A DNA stretch of 64,000 nt from an uncultured Sphingomonas sp. (lineage in GTDB: Bacteria > Pseudomonadota > Alphaproteobacteria > Sphingomonadales > Sphingomonadaceae), in NCBI RefSeq assembly GCF_946478955.1, contig NZ_CAMLDL010000006.1, forward strand, positions 62,001-126,000, read 5' to 3'. Under the pieces are notes generated by a model. The model searched no databases, had not been told where the DNA came from, and saw nothing but the letters and a program-made list of their open reading frames with translations. The translations under genes and the position numbers were made by a program. This document shows, piece after piece, positions 54,002 to 64,000 of the stretch. The stretch's first letter is position 1; the number at the start of each line of letters is the position of its first letter.

Positions 54002-55708
54002 TTAGGGCGCTTCCGCGGCCCCTTCGCTGCGAGGGTCGGCGGCGCCCGCCCAACCGGTTCCAATCCATTCAATTGCATTGGCCTTGAAACCCGGCTCGCG
54101 CGGCCGGACATCGCGGTGTCCAAGGGCAATCAGAGCGGGGATCATCGCCTCCTGGCTCGTACCCTTTTCGACCCACACGGTGCTTCCGGGCGAAAACAGA
54201 ACCGGAAGCGCGATTGCGTCCTGCGCCGACAAATTCCAGTCGATCACGCCAATGATGGCTTTCGCAACCTGCGCGATAATCGTTGCGCCGCCTGCTGCGC
54301 CTACGGCCAAACGTACCCTGCCGTCTGGACTGAACACGATTGTCGGCGCCATCGAACTTCGCGGCCGCTTCCCGCCCTCAACACGGTTGGCGACAACCAG
54401 TCCGTTTGAATCGGTTGGTGCCAGGCTGAAATCGGTCAGCTCGTTGTTGAGGTAATAGCCACCAACCATCAGGCCCGACCCAAAGGCGCTTTCAATGGTC
54501 GAAGTTTCGGATGCGACGTTGCCCCACTGGTCGACAGCGACAAAATGCGTCGTCCCATGTTCCACCGATTCAAGCGGCTGTCCGACCGGTGGCGCGCCAG
54601 CAGGAAGGCCCGCGCTCACGGCCGCCATGGTGCCGTCGATATGAATGAGCTGCGACCGCCGGGCGAGATAGGTCGGGTCCATCAGCCCCTTCACGGGAAC
54701 GCGAATATAATCGGCGTCGGCCAGATACCGTTCGCGATCTGCATAGCCGAGACGCATCGATTCCGCGATCAAATGCCAGCTCCGCGGATCATCTTTCCCC
54801 AGTGCTCCGAGGTCGAACCGTTCCAGCTGTTTCAAAATGGCAAATACCGTGGTGGCACCCGACGATGGCGGCCCCATCCCGCAAATCCGATAGCCGCGAT
54901 ATTCACCGCACACGGGCGGAAGTTTCTGCGCGTCATATGTCGCGAGATCGCCGCGATCCATTTTCGATGGATTTTTCTCCGCGCCATTGGCGGCCGCAAC
55001 AATTGCCTGCGCATTCGGGCCGACGTAAAAACTGTCGGGGCCGCGCGCCGCCAGCGTTTCCAGGGTGGCCGCAAGCGCAGGATTGACGATGCGCGTGCCA
55101 ACCGGTTTTGGGCTGCCGTCCGCCTGATAATAGATTGCGCGCCCCTCCGCCGTCATCGCCCCGGTTGCGCGGTAACGATCAAGCATGGTGTACAATCGCG
55201 GCGTCACCAGGAAACCGTCGCGCGCCAGCGAAATTGCAGGTTGGAACAACACCGACCATGGCAGCTTGCCGTGGTCGCGGTGGGCCACCGCCGCATTGCG
55301 GATATTGCCCGGAATGCCAACGCTGCGCCCCCCAGGAATGGCCTCGTCGATCGGCATGGGTTTGCCGTCCTTGAAAAACCAATCGCCCGCCGCCGACGCT
55401 GGAGCGGTTTCGCGGCCATTATAGCTTTCGACGCCCGTCGCAGGATCGTAGGTGACGAGGAAACTTCCGCCGCCGATCCCGCTCGATTGCGGTTCAACCA
55501 CGGTCAGCGCCAGCATAGTCGCAACAGCAGCATCGGTTGCGCTTCCTCCCTGACGCAGGATCGAGGCGCCAGCCTCGGCCGCGCGCGGGTCTGCCGCGCT
55601 GACGAGGCCATGCGCCCGTTGCGGCGGCGCGGCATGAAGGTGCGGGGTCGTCGTGCAGGCGGAAAGGCCCAACGACGCTACGGAAAGCAGGATCGGGAAA
55701 AAGCGCAT
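54002..55708 (-). CDS. ggt: Gamma-glutamyltransferase (lipoprotein form)
   Basis: 568 aa. The signal peptide ends in a lipobox LSAC18. The autocatalytic nucleophile Thr386 lies in EHGTTHF, dividing large and small subunits as in the E. coli enzyme; the GGYYLNNELTDFS and RPRSSMAPTIVF segments (oxyanion Ser pair) are kept. It cleaves gamma-glutamyl bonds of glutathione and conjugates at the cell envelope. Located 10 nt after the pyrD stop on the minus strand. Confidence 0.93.
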   Translation of the reverse strand: MRFFPILLSVASLGLSACTTTPHLHAAPPQRAHGLVSAADPRAAEAGASILRQGGSATDAAVATMLALTVVEPQSSGIGGGSFLVTYDPATGVESYNGRETAPASAAGDWFFKDGKPMPIDEAIPGGRSVGIPGNIRNAAVAHRDHGKLPWSVLFQPAISLARDGFLVTPRLYTMLDRYRATGAMTAEGRAIYYQADGSPKPVGTRIVNPALAATLETLAARGPDSFYVGPNAQAIVAAANGAEKNPSKMDRGDLATYDAQKLPPVCGEYRGYRICGMGPPSSGATTVFAILKQLERFDLGALGKDDPRSWHLIAESMRLGYADRERYLADADYIRVPVKGLMDPTYLARRSQLIHIDGTMAAVSAGLPAGAPPVGQPLESVEHGTTHFVAVDQWGNVASETSTIESAFGSGLMVGGYYLNNELTDFSLAPTDSNGLVVANRVEGGKRPRSSMAPTIVFSPDGRVRLAVGAAGGATIIAQVAKAIIGVIDWNLSAQDAIALPVLFSPGSTVWVEKGTSQEAMIPALIALGHRDVRPREPGFKANAIEWIGTGWAGAADPRSEGAAEAP

Positions 55709-55718
55709 CGTCTAAGCG

Positions 55719-56777
55719 CTACTCGGTCCCCACCGCATCGGCAATATTGCTAATGCCCTCCTTCGCCAATCGATCAGCGAGCCCGCTGACAATCCGCTTG
55801 GCAAGGCCGGGCCCTTCATAAACCATGGCCGAATAGATTTGGACCAGCGACGCCCCGGCGCGAATTCGGCCCCAGGCATCGTCGGCGTCTTCGATACCGC
55901 CAGCTGAAATCAGGGGAAGCTGATTCGCTGCCTCGGCCCGGAACATCCGAAGCTGCTGCAGCGCAAGACCCTTTAGCGGCTGCCCGGACAGCCCGCCCTG
56001 CTCGGCCGCGTGAGGCGAATGAAGCGCCGGGCGCGAAATGGTGGTGTTGCTGATGATGAGCGCATCAATGCCGCTATCAATGGCCGCTCTGACGATGCGC
56101 GCATGATCCCCCGCTTCAAGGTCGGGCGCTACCTTCAGAAATACAGGGATACCAGGCGATCGCGCTTCCCTTACTGCCGTCAGCAATTCCACCAATTCGC
56201 CGCCTGCCTGCAGGTTACGCAGTCCTGGCGTGTTCGGAGAGCTGATGTTGACGGTCAGATAATCGGCGACCGGCGACATGGCGCGGACGCCTTGCGCATA
56301 ATCGGCGATGCGATCGCTGCTGTCCTTATTGGCCCCAATATTGACGCCGATTGGACCGCCGTTTTCGCCAATCGCCCTACGCTCGATTTGACGCTGGAGC
56401 CGCGCGCGCGCCGCCGCTTGCCCATCATTGTTGAACCCCATGCGGTTGATCACCGCCCGGTCTTCGGTCAGCCGGAACAGTCGCGGACGGGGATTACCGC
56501 CCTGCGGCCGCGGCGTCAGCGTTCCCACCTCTACGAAGCCAAAGCCCAGGTTTAGCATTTGGTCCGGAACTTCGGCATTTTTGTCGAAACCGGCGGCCAG
56601 CCCAACTGGATTTGGAAAGCGCAGGCCGGCAACTTTGCTTTCCAGTGAAGGAATGGGAGCCGGATCTGACGTCGGGCCCATTACTCCCCGCAGTTTCAAC
56701 GCCGCAATCGACACCCGATGAGCCAACTCCGCGTCAAATTGAAAGATCAATGGTCGAAGGATTTGATAGAAGCCCAT
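55719..56777 (-). CDS. pyrD: Dihydroorotate dehydrogenase (quinone), class 2
   Basis: 352 aa. The N-terminal amphipathic helix (MGFYQILRPLIFQFDAELAHR) is the membrane/quinone-binding extension of class 2 enzymes. FMN-barrel blocks include NPVGLAAGFDKNAE, VGVNIGANK, NISSPNTPGLRNLQ (with the catalytic Ser), VFLKVAPDL and SAGGIEDADDAWGRIRAGA. Oxidises dihydroorotate to orotate with ubiquinone in pyrimidine synthesis. Divergent from the SUF regulator; 99 nt between starts. Confidence 0.95.
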   Translation of the reverse strand: MGFYQILRPLIFQFDAELAHRVSIAALKLRGVMGPTSDPAPIPSLESKVAGLRFPNPVGLAAGFDKNAEVPDQMLNLGFGFVEVGTLTPRPQGGNPRPRLFRLTEDRAVINRMGFNNDGQAAARARLQRQIERRAIGENGGPIGVNIGANKDSSDRIADYAQGVRAMSPVADYLTVNISSPNTPGLRNLQAGGELVELLTAVREARSPGIPVFLKVAPDLEAGDHARIVRAAIDSGIDALIISNTTISRPALHSPHAAEQGGLSGQPLKGLALQQLRMFRAEAANQLPLISAGGIEDADDAWGRIRAGASLVQIYSAMVYEGPGLAKRIVSGLADRLAKEGISNIADAVGTE

Positions 56778-56848
56778 GGGCCTGCGCTATGCCATTCGCA
56801 GGCCGCGATGCAATCGGTCATTGATACACATGCACTATCGCCTATATG

Positions 56849-56873
56849 AATTCGGAACGATATTATCCGAATT
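56849..56873. promoter_or_regulatory. Inverted repeat at the start of the SUF regulator gene, probable operator
   Basis: AATTCGGA (56849-56856) and TCCGAATT (56866-56873) form a perfect 8-bp inverted repeat with 9-nt spacing, ending 3 nt before the regulator ATG. Position fits autoregulation by the encoded Rrf2/IscR-type protein. Confidence 0.6.
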
Positions 56874-56876
56874 GAC

Positions 56877-57319
56877 ATGCGACTCACCCATCTTGCCGAC
56901 TATGCGGTCGTTATGATGACCGCCGCCGCGCGCCGCGATGCCGCCAGCGACGTGGGCGTTCCTGCGCGCCTGTCCGCTACCGATTTGGCTGATGATACCG
57001 GCGTGCCGCTGCCCACCGCTCAGAAGGTGATGCAGAGGATGGCTGCGGCGGGCCTGCTCATTGGGCAGCGCGGCGCAGGCGGCGGTTATGCATTGGCCCG
57101 CCCGGTTCCCGACATTTCGCTGGCCGACATTATCGAGGCGGTCGAAGGGCCGTTCGACCTGACCCAATGCGCTTCGCATGAGGGCGCGTCCGATTGCGCA
57201 CTCGATGCCCATTGCCGGGTGAAACCACATATGAGCGTGGTCGGGGAGGCGGTGCGCGGGGCGCTAGGCGCGGTCAGCTTGCAGGAATTGGCCCAGGAAC
57301 CTTTTGTGGCAGCAGCTCA

Positions 57320-57323
<4 letters not shown>
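56877..57323 (+). CDS. Rrf2-family Fe-S cluster-sensing regulator of the SUF operon
   Basis: 148 aa. The winged-helix [33 protein letters not shown] and [11 protein letters not shown] match Rrf2/IscR-type regulators. Cys98, Cys107 and Cys113 (QC...DC...HC) are the expected [2Fe-2S] ligands. It probably represses the operon when clusters are sufficient. ATG is 3 nt from the inverted repeat; the stop overlaps the sufB start. Confidence 0.88.
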
Positions 57324-58791
<1,468 letters not shown>

Positions 58792-58795
<4 letters not shown>

Positions 58796-59184
58796 TTTCC
58801 CTGATCTTCCTTGCCTCGCTCACCGCGACCGATTTGGACACGCTCGACAGTGCTGTCGAACGCTGCTCCCGCGCCGAAGTCAGCCCCGTATTCGCGCAGC
58901 AGGCACAGCGCCAAAGCCAGTTCATGACCGACGCCTATCGTGAACAGGAATCGATCGTCGCCGACCGGCTCGACATCGCAAACCGCAAGCGCGCGCTCAG
59001 GGAGGCTGGTGTGACCGGCCTGAAGGGCGGCGACAGTCTTCCCGAGCTCGACCTTAGCGCCGCAGCGGTCGAGGACCGCCAGCGCGCGCTCAACGACAAA
59101 CGCCTGCTCGAAAGCCTCCGCAGCGACGCGATGGACGCCAAGCGCCGTTATTATCTAGCCCATTGTTCGGGAACGAAAGAGTGA
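58792..59184 (+). CDS. Unrecognised coiled-coil protein inside the SUF operon
   Basis: 130 aa, GTG start overlapping the sufB stop by 4 nt and its TGA overlapping the sufC ATG. Predicted mostly helical and highly charged, with a coiled-coil-like stretch ([30 protein letters not shown] and [17 protein letters not shown], each helix shorter in reality). The N-terminus is hydrophobic ([12 protein letters not shown]), perhaps a signal peptide, and there are two Cys, at 25 and 125. No family recognised. Translational coupling on both sides argues that it belongs to the operon. Confidence 0.8.
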
Positions 59185-59927
59185 TGCTCAATATCTCCAA
59201 CCTCCACGCGACCGTCGCGGACAAACCGATCCTCAAGGGGCTGGACCTCTCCGTCCCGACCGGTGAGGTACATGCCATCATGGGCCCCAACGGCGCCGGT
59301 AAATCGACGCTCGCCTATGTGCTTGGCGGCCGCCCCGGTTATGAAGTGACCGAAGGCTCGGCAACATTTGATGGTGCGGACCTATTGTCGTTAGAACCAT
59401 GGCAGCGCGCAACGGCGGGCCTGTTCCTCGGCTTCCAATATCCGGTCGAAATCCCCGGTGTGTCCTATCTCCAATTCCTGCGCGAAGCATTGAATTCACA
59501 GCGCCGCGCGCGAGGCGAAGAAGAATTGTCCGGCGCGGCATTCATCAAACTTGCAAAGGAACAGGCCGCACTGCTCGGTATGGATGCGGACATGTTGAAG
59601 CGGCCGGTCAATGTCGGCTTTTCCGGCGGCGAGAAGAAGCGTGCGGAAATGGTGCAGATGGGCATTATGGACCCCAAGCTCGCCATCCTCGATGAGACCG
59701 ACAGCGGCCTTGATATCGACGCGCTGAAAGCGGTCGGCAACGGCATCAATGCCATCATGCGCGAGCCTGGCAAATCGGTTCTGCTGATCACCCATTACCA
59801 GCGTCTGCTCGACTATGTGAAACCCGACCGTGTGCATGTCCTCAGCGCCGGAAAGATCGTTCGTTCGGGCGGTCCCGACCTGGCGCAGGAGCTGGAACGC
59901 GAAGGCTATGCGGAGGTGATCGCTTGA
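59184..59927 (+). CDS. sufC: SufC ATPase of the Fe-S scaffold
   Basis: 247 aa from ATG 59184; an in-frame start at 59163 is not used. Walker A GPNGAGKST (34-42), signature FSGGEKKRAE, Walker B LAILDETDSGLDIDAL and the H-loop THYQRLL are complete. ATP binding reshapes SufBD to expose the cluster site. TGA overlaps the sufD TTG start. Confidence 0.96.
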   Translation: MLNISNLHATVADKPILKGLDLSVPTGEVHAIMGPNGAGKSTLAYVLGGRPGYEVTEGSATFDGADLLSLEPWQRATAGLFLGFQYPVEIPGVSYLQFLREALNSQRRARGEEELSGAAFIKLAKEQAALLGMDADMLKRPVNVGFSGGEKKRAEMVQMGIMDPKLAILDETDSGLDIDALKAVGNGINAIMREPGKSVLLITHYQRLLDYVKPDRVHVLSAGKIVRSGGPDLAQELEREGYAEVIA

Positions 59928-60661
59928 CCGCGTTGCCAACTCGAAACGATGAGGCTTTCCGCTACGCCGACATCGCCGCGCTCGGCGAAGTTTGGGATGC
60001 GCTTTCGCCGACCGAATCGATCAAAATTGCTGCGCAGCAAAAGGTGCAGCAAATTTGGTTGCCAAGCGGTGACGCAATCGACATTCGGCGCGTCGAAATC
60101 ACGCTGGAGGCGGGAGCGTCGGCGCATATTTTCACGCTTGCAAATGCGTCACGTTACGGCCGCGTTGAAGTCGACGTCACGCTTCACGACGGGACAGATT
60201 TCCAGATGGATGCTGCCATCATCGGCAGCGGCGATGCAACGCTCGAAATCGTCACGACCGTTCGTCACATCGAACCCAATGCAACGTCGCGCCAAACGGT
60301 GCGAAGCGTGCTCGGCGATAAGGCGGCGGGTAGTTATCTCGGCAAGGTCGCAGTGTCCCGCGGCGCGCAGCAGACCGACAGCGTGCAATCGGTGAAGGCG
60401 ATGCTTCTGGATCGCGGCGCGACCGCCAACGCCAAGCCCGAACTGGAAATCTACGCCGACGATGTGAAGTGTGCGCACGGCGCGACTGTGGGCGAGCTTG
60501 ACGCGAGTCAGCTGTTTTACGCGGCGGCTCGAGGCATGGATCCTGCGACGGCGAAACGCGTGCTTCTGGAAGGGTTCATTGGCGGGCTTTGGGACGAGCT
60601 TGGCGATGATAGTGAAATCGCCAATGTCGCCCGGGCCGCACTAAATGAGGTGGCACGGTGA
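59924..60661 (+). CDS. sufD: Fe-S scaffold subunit SufD
   Basis: 245 aa, TTG start at 59924 overlapping the sufC stop. It is short for SufD (E. coli 423 aa), as in other alphaproteobacteria, with TRNDEAFRYADI near the N-terminus and the conserved late blocks ELEIYADDVKCAHGATVGEL, SQLFYAAARGM and RVLLEGFIGGL. Partners SufB and SufC. Confidence 0.92.
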   Translation: MTALPTRNDEAFRYADIAALGEVWDALSPTESIKIAAQQKVQQIWLPSGDAIDIRRVEITLEAGASAHIFTLANASRYGRVEVDVTLHDGTDFQMDAAIIGSGDATLEIVTTVRHIEPNATSRQTVRSVLGDKAAGSYLGKVAVSRGAQQTDSVQSVKAMLLDRGATANAKPELEIYADDVKCAHGATVGELDASQLFYAAARGMDPATAKRVLLEGFIGGLWDELGDDSEIANVARAALNEVAR

Positions 60662-61848
60662 ACGCCGAGACCGTCATCAACAACATCTTGAACGTCCGCG
60701 ATCAATTCCCGGCGATCAAAGGCTGGCATTATCTTGACAGTGCGGCGACAGCGCAGAAACCGCAGGCGGTGATCGATGCCATCACCAATGCCTATGGACG
60801 CGATTATGCGACGGTGCATCGCGGTGTCTACGAACGTTCCGCCGCGATGACGCAAAGCTTTGAAGCGGCACGCGCCGCGACCGCCGCGCTGATTGGCGGC
60901 AAGCCTGACGAGATTATTTTCACCCGCGGCGCAACCGAGGCCATTAACCTTGTTGCGTCGGGCTGGCCGCGCGGCAATCGCAATCGGGTCCTGTTGAGCC
61001 AGCTTGAACATCACAGCAATATCGTACCGTGGCAGCTCGCGGGTTATGAGATCGACGTCGTTCCGCTCACCGCCGATGGCCGCATTGACCTCGACGCCGC
61101 CGAGGGCATGGCGACCGACCAGCACGCATTCCTGTCGCTCGCTCATGTGTCCAACGTGCTTGGTTCCATCCTCGACGCAAAGCGCGCGGCAAAGATTGCG
61201 CATAATGTCGGCGCGCTACTGTTCCTCGACGGCTGTCAGGCGGCGCCGCGGCTGCCAGTCAACGTCGCTGAAATTGGCGCGGATTTTTATGCATTTTCCG
61301 GCCACAAACTCTACGGGCCGACCGGTATCGGTGTGCTTTGGGGCCGCAAGGAACTGCTGGACCGGATGCCGCCCTATCAGGGTGGTGGCGCAATGATCGA
61401 CCGGGTGACGTTCGATCATACGACGTTCCTTCCCCCGCCCGCGCGGTTCGAAGCAGGCACGCCGCACATTGTCGGCGCCGTTGGTCTTCATGCGGCGATT
61501 GATTGGGCGAATGCCATCGGTTTCGAGCGACTTCACGCACATGAAAGCGTCCTGGTTCGCGAGGCACGCGACGCGTTGCGCACCATTGACGGCGTTCGGC
61601 TATTCGGCCCCGACGATAGCGCCGGTATCGTCAGTTTTGCCGTCGATGGGGTTCATCCTCATGATATCGGCACCATATTGGACGATGAAGGGGTTGCGGT
61701 GCGCGCTGGTCACCATTGCGCCCAGCCATTGATGGATCATTTGGGCGTCCCGGCGACGGCCCGGGCCAGTTTCGCTGCACATAGCGATTCGAGCGACGTC
61801 GAGGCGCTGGTGCACGGCCTGTATAAAGTGAAGCGGATTTTTGGATGA
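60658..61848 (+). CDS. sufS: Cysteine desulfurase SufS
   Basis: 396 aa, GTG start at 60658 overlapping the sufD stop. PLP lysine in SGHKLYGPTG (Lys217), DSAATAQKP near 27, LEHHSNIVPW near 116, and the catalytic Cys354 in RAGHHCAQPLMDHLG. The group-II type has no long Cys loop. Removes sulfur from cysteine and supplies it to SufB, usually with SufE or SufU; neither is in the window. Confidence 0.96.
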   Translation: MNAETVINNILNVRDQFPAIKGWHYLDSAATAQKPQAVIDAITNAYGRDYATVHRGVYERSAAMTQSFEAARAATAALIGGKPDEIIFTRGATEAINLVASGWPRGNRNRVLLSQLEHHSNIVPWQLAGYEIDVVPLTADGRIDLDAAEGMATDQHAFLSLAHVSNVLGSILDAKRAAKIAHNVGALLFLDGCQAAPRLPVNVAEIGADFYAFSGHKLYGPTGIGVLWGRKELLDRMPPYQGGGAMIDRVTFDHTTFLPPPARFEAGTPHIVGAVGLHAAIDWANAIGFERLHAHESVLVREARDALRTIDGVRLFGPDDSAGIVSFAVDGVHPHDIGTILDDEGVAVRAGHHCAQPLMDHLGVPATARASFAAHSDSSDVEALVHGLYKVKRIFG

Positions 61849-62303
61849 TGGGCGAAGAAAAGAAGATTGAGGTCGAAGAGGTGGAGTCGGTCGCGACGCC
61901 GCCGCGCGCCCGGCTGACCCCCGAAGTGGAACGGAAGCGCGACTATCTCGCCGGGTTCCTGGCCGAGAAGAAGCCGGAACCGGCCACCAACGTCGCCGGC
62001 GGCGCGCTACAGGAGGCCGTCATTGATGCGCTAAAATCAATCTATGACCCGGAAATCCCGGTCGACATTTACGAACTGGGCCTGATTTATGACGTTGCCA
62101 TCAGCGAGGATGGCGACGCCGTGGTCACCATGACACTAACCACCCCGCACTGCCCGGTCGCCGAATCCATGCCGGGCGAAGTCGAATTGCGTGTTTTGTC
62201 AGTCCCGGGCATTCGCGATGCCGAGGTCAAGCTAGTCTGGGATCCGCCATGGGATCCATCGAAGATGAGCGACGAAGCGCGCCTTGAACTGGGGATGCTG
62301 TAA
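61845..62303 (+). CDS. sufT: SUF-associated DUF59/MIP18-type protein SufT
   Basis: 152 aa; ATG 61845 overlaps the sufS stop (a second ATG follows at 61848). An acidic N-terminal extension of about 55 residues precedes the DUF59 domain, with YDPEIPVDIYELGLIYDV and TLTTPHCPVAESMP (the Cys in the DPEIP/ TxxxCP pattern). SufT-like proteins help maturation of Fe-S proteins. The stop overlaps the sufA ATG by 1 nt. Confidence 0.88.
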   Translation: MMGEEKKIEVEEVESVATPPRARLTPEVERKRDYLAGFLAEKKPEPATNVAGGALQEAVIDALKSIYDPEIPVDIYELGLIYDVAISEDGDAVVTMTLTTPHCPVAESMPGEVELRVLSVPGIRDAEVKLVWDPPWDPSKMSDEARLELGML

Positions 62304-62662
62304 TGGCGGAGACCACAACGCGTCGTCCCCGGCCCGCGGCCATCACCTTAACGCCCGCGGCCGAGGACCGGATCGCGAAGCTGATGGCAGGCGCGCCTGA
62401 GGGCGCGATTGGGGTCAAGCTATCGACGCCGCGCCGCGGGTGTTCCGGCCTTGCCTACTCGGTTGATTACGTGAACGAGGAAGACCGCGCGGACGAGAAA
62501 ATCGTGACGCCGGGCGGCGTCTTTTACGTCGATGCTGGATCGATCCTTTATCTGATCGGCTCAATCATGGATTGGAAGGTCGACGATTTCGCGGAGGGGT
62601 TCGTGTTTGAAAATCCCAATGCAAAAGGCAGTTGCGGTTGCGGAGAAAGCTTCACCGTCTAA
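62303..62662 (+). CDS. sufA: A-type Fe-S carrier SufA/IscA
   Basis: 119 aa. The three cysteine ligands are visible: Cys47 (RRGCSGLAY) and Cys111-Gly-Cys113 (GSCGCGESF). It transfers clusters to apo-enzymes. An N-terminal extension of basic and Pro residues is typical of alphaproteobacteria. Confidence 0.93.
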   Translation: MAETTTRRPRPAAITLTPAAEDRIAKLMAGAPEGAIGVKLSTPRRGCSGLAYSVDYVNEEDRADEKIVTPGGVFYVDAGSILYLIGSIMDWKVDDFAEGFVFENPNAKGSCGCGESFTV

Positions 62663-62672
62663 AGGCGTTCAA

Positions 62673-63350
62673 ATGCGCCCGCCTTTCGATCATATTCGCG
62701 ACTGGATCTTCGATCTCGACAACACGCTTTATCCGGCGTCGGCACGGCTGTTCGACCTGATTGATGAACGCATGACGGCCTATGTCCAGCGAACGCTCGG
62801 TCTGGACGATGCATTGGAAGCGCGGCGAATTCAGAAGCAGTATTTTCGCGACCATGGCACGACCCTGGCCGGAATGATGAGACTGCACGGCGTCGATCCG
62901 CATGATTTTCTGGATGATGTGCACGACATTGAAATGGACCGCATCGTCCAGAACAGCGTGCTTGGCCAGGCATTGCTCAAACTTCCGGGCCGCCGCTTTG
63001 TGTTCACCAATGGCAATGATGCCTATGCCCATCGGGTATTAAAGGCGATTGGCATTGGCGACCATTTCCAGGGCCTGGTTGATATTCACGCCACCAATTA
63101 CCTGCCGAAGCCCGACCCGCACGGCTACCGCCTGCTGGTGGAGAAGTTCGCCATTGACCCCACTCGCGCGGTGCTAGTGGAGGATATGGCCAAAAATCTG
63201 AAACCCGCCAAAGCGATGGGAATGACAACCGTTTGGGTCGACAATGGATCGGATCATGGCGACCATGATGCCGACCCCGCGGCGATCGATTATGTCATTC
63301 ACGACGTTGCCGACTGGCTCCAGACGATCACACAAGGAACTGACCAATGA
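62673..63350 (+). CDS. HAD-family pyrimidine 5'-nucleotidase-like hydrolase
   Basis: 225 aa from ATG 62673, 10 nt after sufA; an in-frame start at 62607 is inside suf[15 protein letters not shown] (catalytic Asp pair, about 13-20), [11 protein letters not shown] and [22 protein letters not shown] are the motifs of the HAD IA pyrimidine 5'-nucleotidase/YjjG-type group. It probably removes phosphate from nucleotides or non-canonical nucleotides. TGA overlaps the dapD ATG. Confidence 0.88.
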   Translation: MRPPFDHIRDWIFDLDNTLYPASARLFDLIDERMTAYVQRTLGLDDALEARRIQKQYFRDHGTTLAGMMRLHGVDPHDFLDDVHDIEMDRIVQNSVLGQALLKLPGRRFVFTNGNDAYAHRVLKAIGIGDHFQGLVDIHATNYLPKPDPHGYRLLVEKFAIDPTRAVLVEDMAKNLKPAKAMGMTTVWVDNGSDHGDHDADPAAIDYVIHDVADWLQTITQGTDQ

Positions 63351-64000
63351 CCGACCAGCTTCAGACCGTCATCGAAAATGCATGGGACAGTCGCGACAGT
63401 CTCGACACCGGCGACCAGGCTATTCGCGAAGCGGTGGAGGCGGCGGTTCTGCGCCTTGACAGCGGGGAGGCCCGCGTCGCCGAAAAGGTGGATGGCAAAT
63501 GGCAGGTCAATCAATGGTTGAAAAAGGCTGTGCTCCTGTCCTTCCGGCTGAACCCTATGGAAGCGATCTCCGGTGGACCCGGCGGTGCCAACTGGTGGGA
63601 TAAGGTCGACAGCAAATTCCTCGGTTGGGGCGACGAGGCATTCAAGGCGGCCGGTTTCCGCGCCGTGCCGGGATCCATCGTCCGCCGCGGTGCCCATATC
63701 GCACCAAATGCGGTGCTCATGCCCAGCTTCGTCAACATTGGCGCGTCGGTCGGCGAAGGTACGATGGTCGACACATGGGCGACCGTGGGCAGCTGCGCCC
63801 AGATCGGCAAGAATGTTCATTTGTCCGGCGGTGTAGGGATCGGCGGTGTGCTGGAGCCGCTGCAGGCTGGGCCGGTCATCATCGAGGACAACTGCTTTAT
63901 CGGCGCGCGATCTGAAGTGGTAGAGGGCGTCGTCGTCGAAGAAGGCGCCGTCCTGTCGATGGGCGTTTTCATCAGCTCCACGTCAAAGATTATTGATCGC
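63347..64000 (+). CDS. dapD: Tetrahydrodipicolinate N-succinyltransferase (5' part)
   Basis: The first 218 codons are in the window. [15 protein letters not shown] at the start, [12 protein letters not shown] and the left-handed beta-helix from about residue 105 ([52 protein letters not shown]) match DapD. It makes N-succinyl-2-amino-6-oxopimelate in lysine and diaminopimelate synthesis. The ATG overlaps the HAD gene stop. Confidence 0.96.
   Translation, partial: MTDQLQTVIENAWDSRDSLDTGDQAIREAVEAAVLRLDSGEARVAEKVDGKWQVNQWLKKAVLLSFRLNPMEAISGGPGGANWWDKVDSKFLGWGDEAFKAAGFRAVPGSIVRRGAHIAPNAVLMPSFVNIGASVGEGTMVDTWATVGSCAQIGKNVHLSGGVGIGGVLEPLQAGPVIIEDNCFIGARSEVVEGVVVEEGAVLSMGVFISSTSKIIDR

Noticed and set aside
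54545..55753. 402-codon frame opposite ggt
   Set aside because: Antisense shadow; ggt with its catalytic Thr is clear on the other strand.

Overview
The window reads as chromosomal core DNA of an alphaproteobacterium, most likely a sphingomonad (order Sphingomonadales). This is inferred from GC-rich coding with strong G/C third positions, the neighbourhoods infA-maf-RNase-yacG-tRNA-Phe and iscR-type regulator-sufB-C-D-S-T-A, single-copy alphaproteobacterial genes (CarD, DUF1489, a CC_3452-like protein, a Cdc48-type AAA ATPase), and a large TonB receptor with a proline-rich tail. No prophage, insertion sequence, CRISPR array or plasmid gene was seen.

Layout. 1-7.8 kb: nusB end, secreted esterase, thiL, proton-pumping pyrophosphatase hppA, qor, then the translation/RNA block infA-maf-RNase G-like-yacG and tRNA-Phe. 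7.9-10.4 kb: two Na+/H+-antiporter-type membrane proteins (ArsB/NhaD type and NhaA). 10.4-13.4 kb (minus): sucC-etfB-etfA. 13.4-16.8 kb: dinB, carD, two tandem DUF2807 envelope proteins. 16.8-20.3 kb (minus): mgtE, DUF1489, an ArnT-like glycosyltransferase. 20.4-24.2 kb: cyclophilin, an SDR, Cdc48. 24.2-28.9 kb: MFS exporter, phospholipid methyltransferase-like and phospholipase D-like proteins, rpoZ, an HxlR regulator, a small exported protein. 29-38.8 kb: rsh, maeB (minus), mutS-glnD. 38.9-45 kb (minus): thrS, infC, TonB receptor. 45.2-51.9 kb: two DUF898 membrane proteins with an M48 protease, a serine hydrolase, a TPR protein, the glyoxalase pair gloA-gloB and a lipoprotein followed by a decayed copy. 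52.2-56.8 kb (minus): pyrD-ggt-acyl-CoA synthetase. 56.8-64 kb: the SUF iron-sulfur operon with a HAD nucleotidase and dapD.

Several modules can be read as units. The stringent-response and nitrogen sensors rsh and glnD lie close to rpoZ, whose product contributes to ppGpp binding in proteobacterial RNA polymerase. The SUF genes are coupled by 1-4 nt start/stop overlaps, under a regulator with a clear inverted repeat just before its own start. sucC is co-oriented and closely spaced with etfBA, not with sucD.

The observations I rate highest: the two DUF898 proteins share a near-identical C-terminal tail and precede an M48 protease; infC has a well-spaced Shine-Dalgarno in front of an AUA codon rather than the downstream AUG; an unrecognised coiled-coil protein sits between sufB and sufC; the TonB receptor carries a 56-residue proline/cysteine tail beyond the barrel; an intrinsic terminator sits only about 40 nt before the rsh start; and a broken lipoprotein copy lies at 51.98-52.16 kb. 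I did not find anything I would call a convincing new defence or mobile system.
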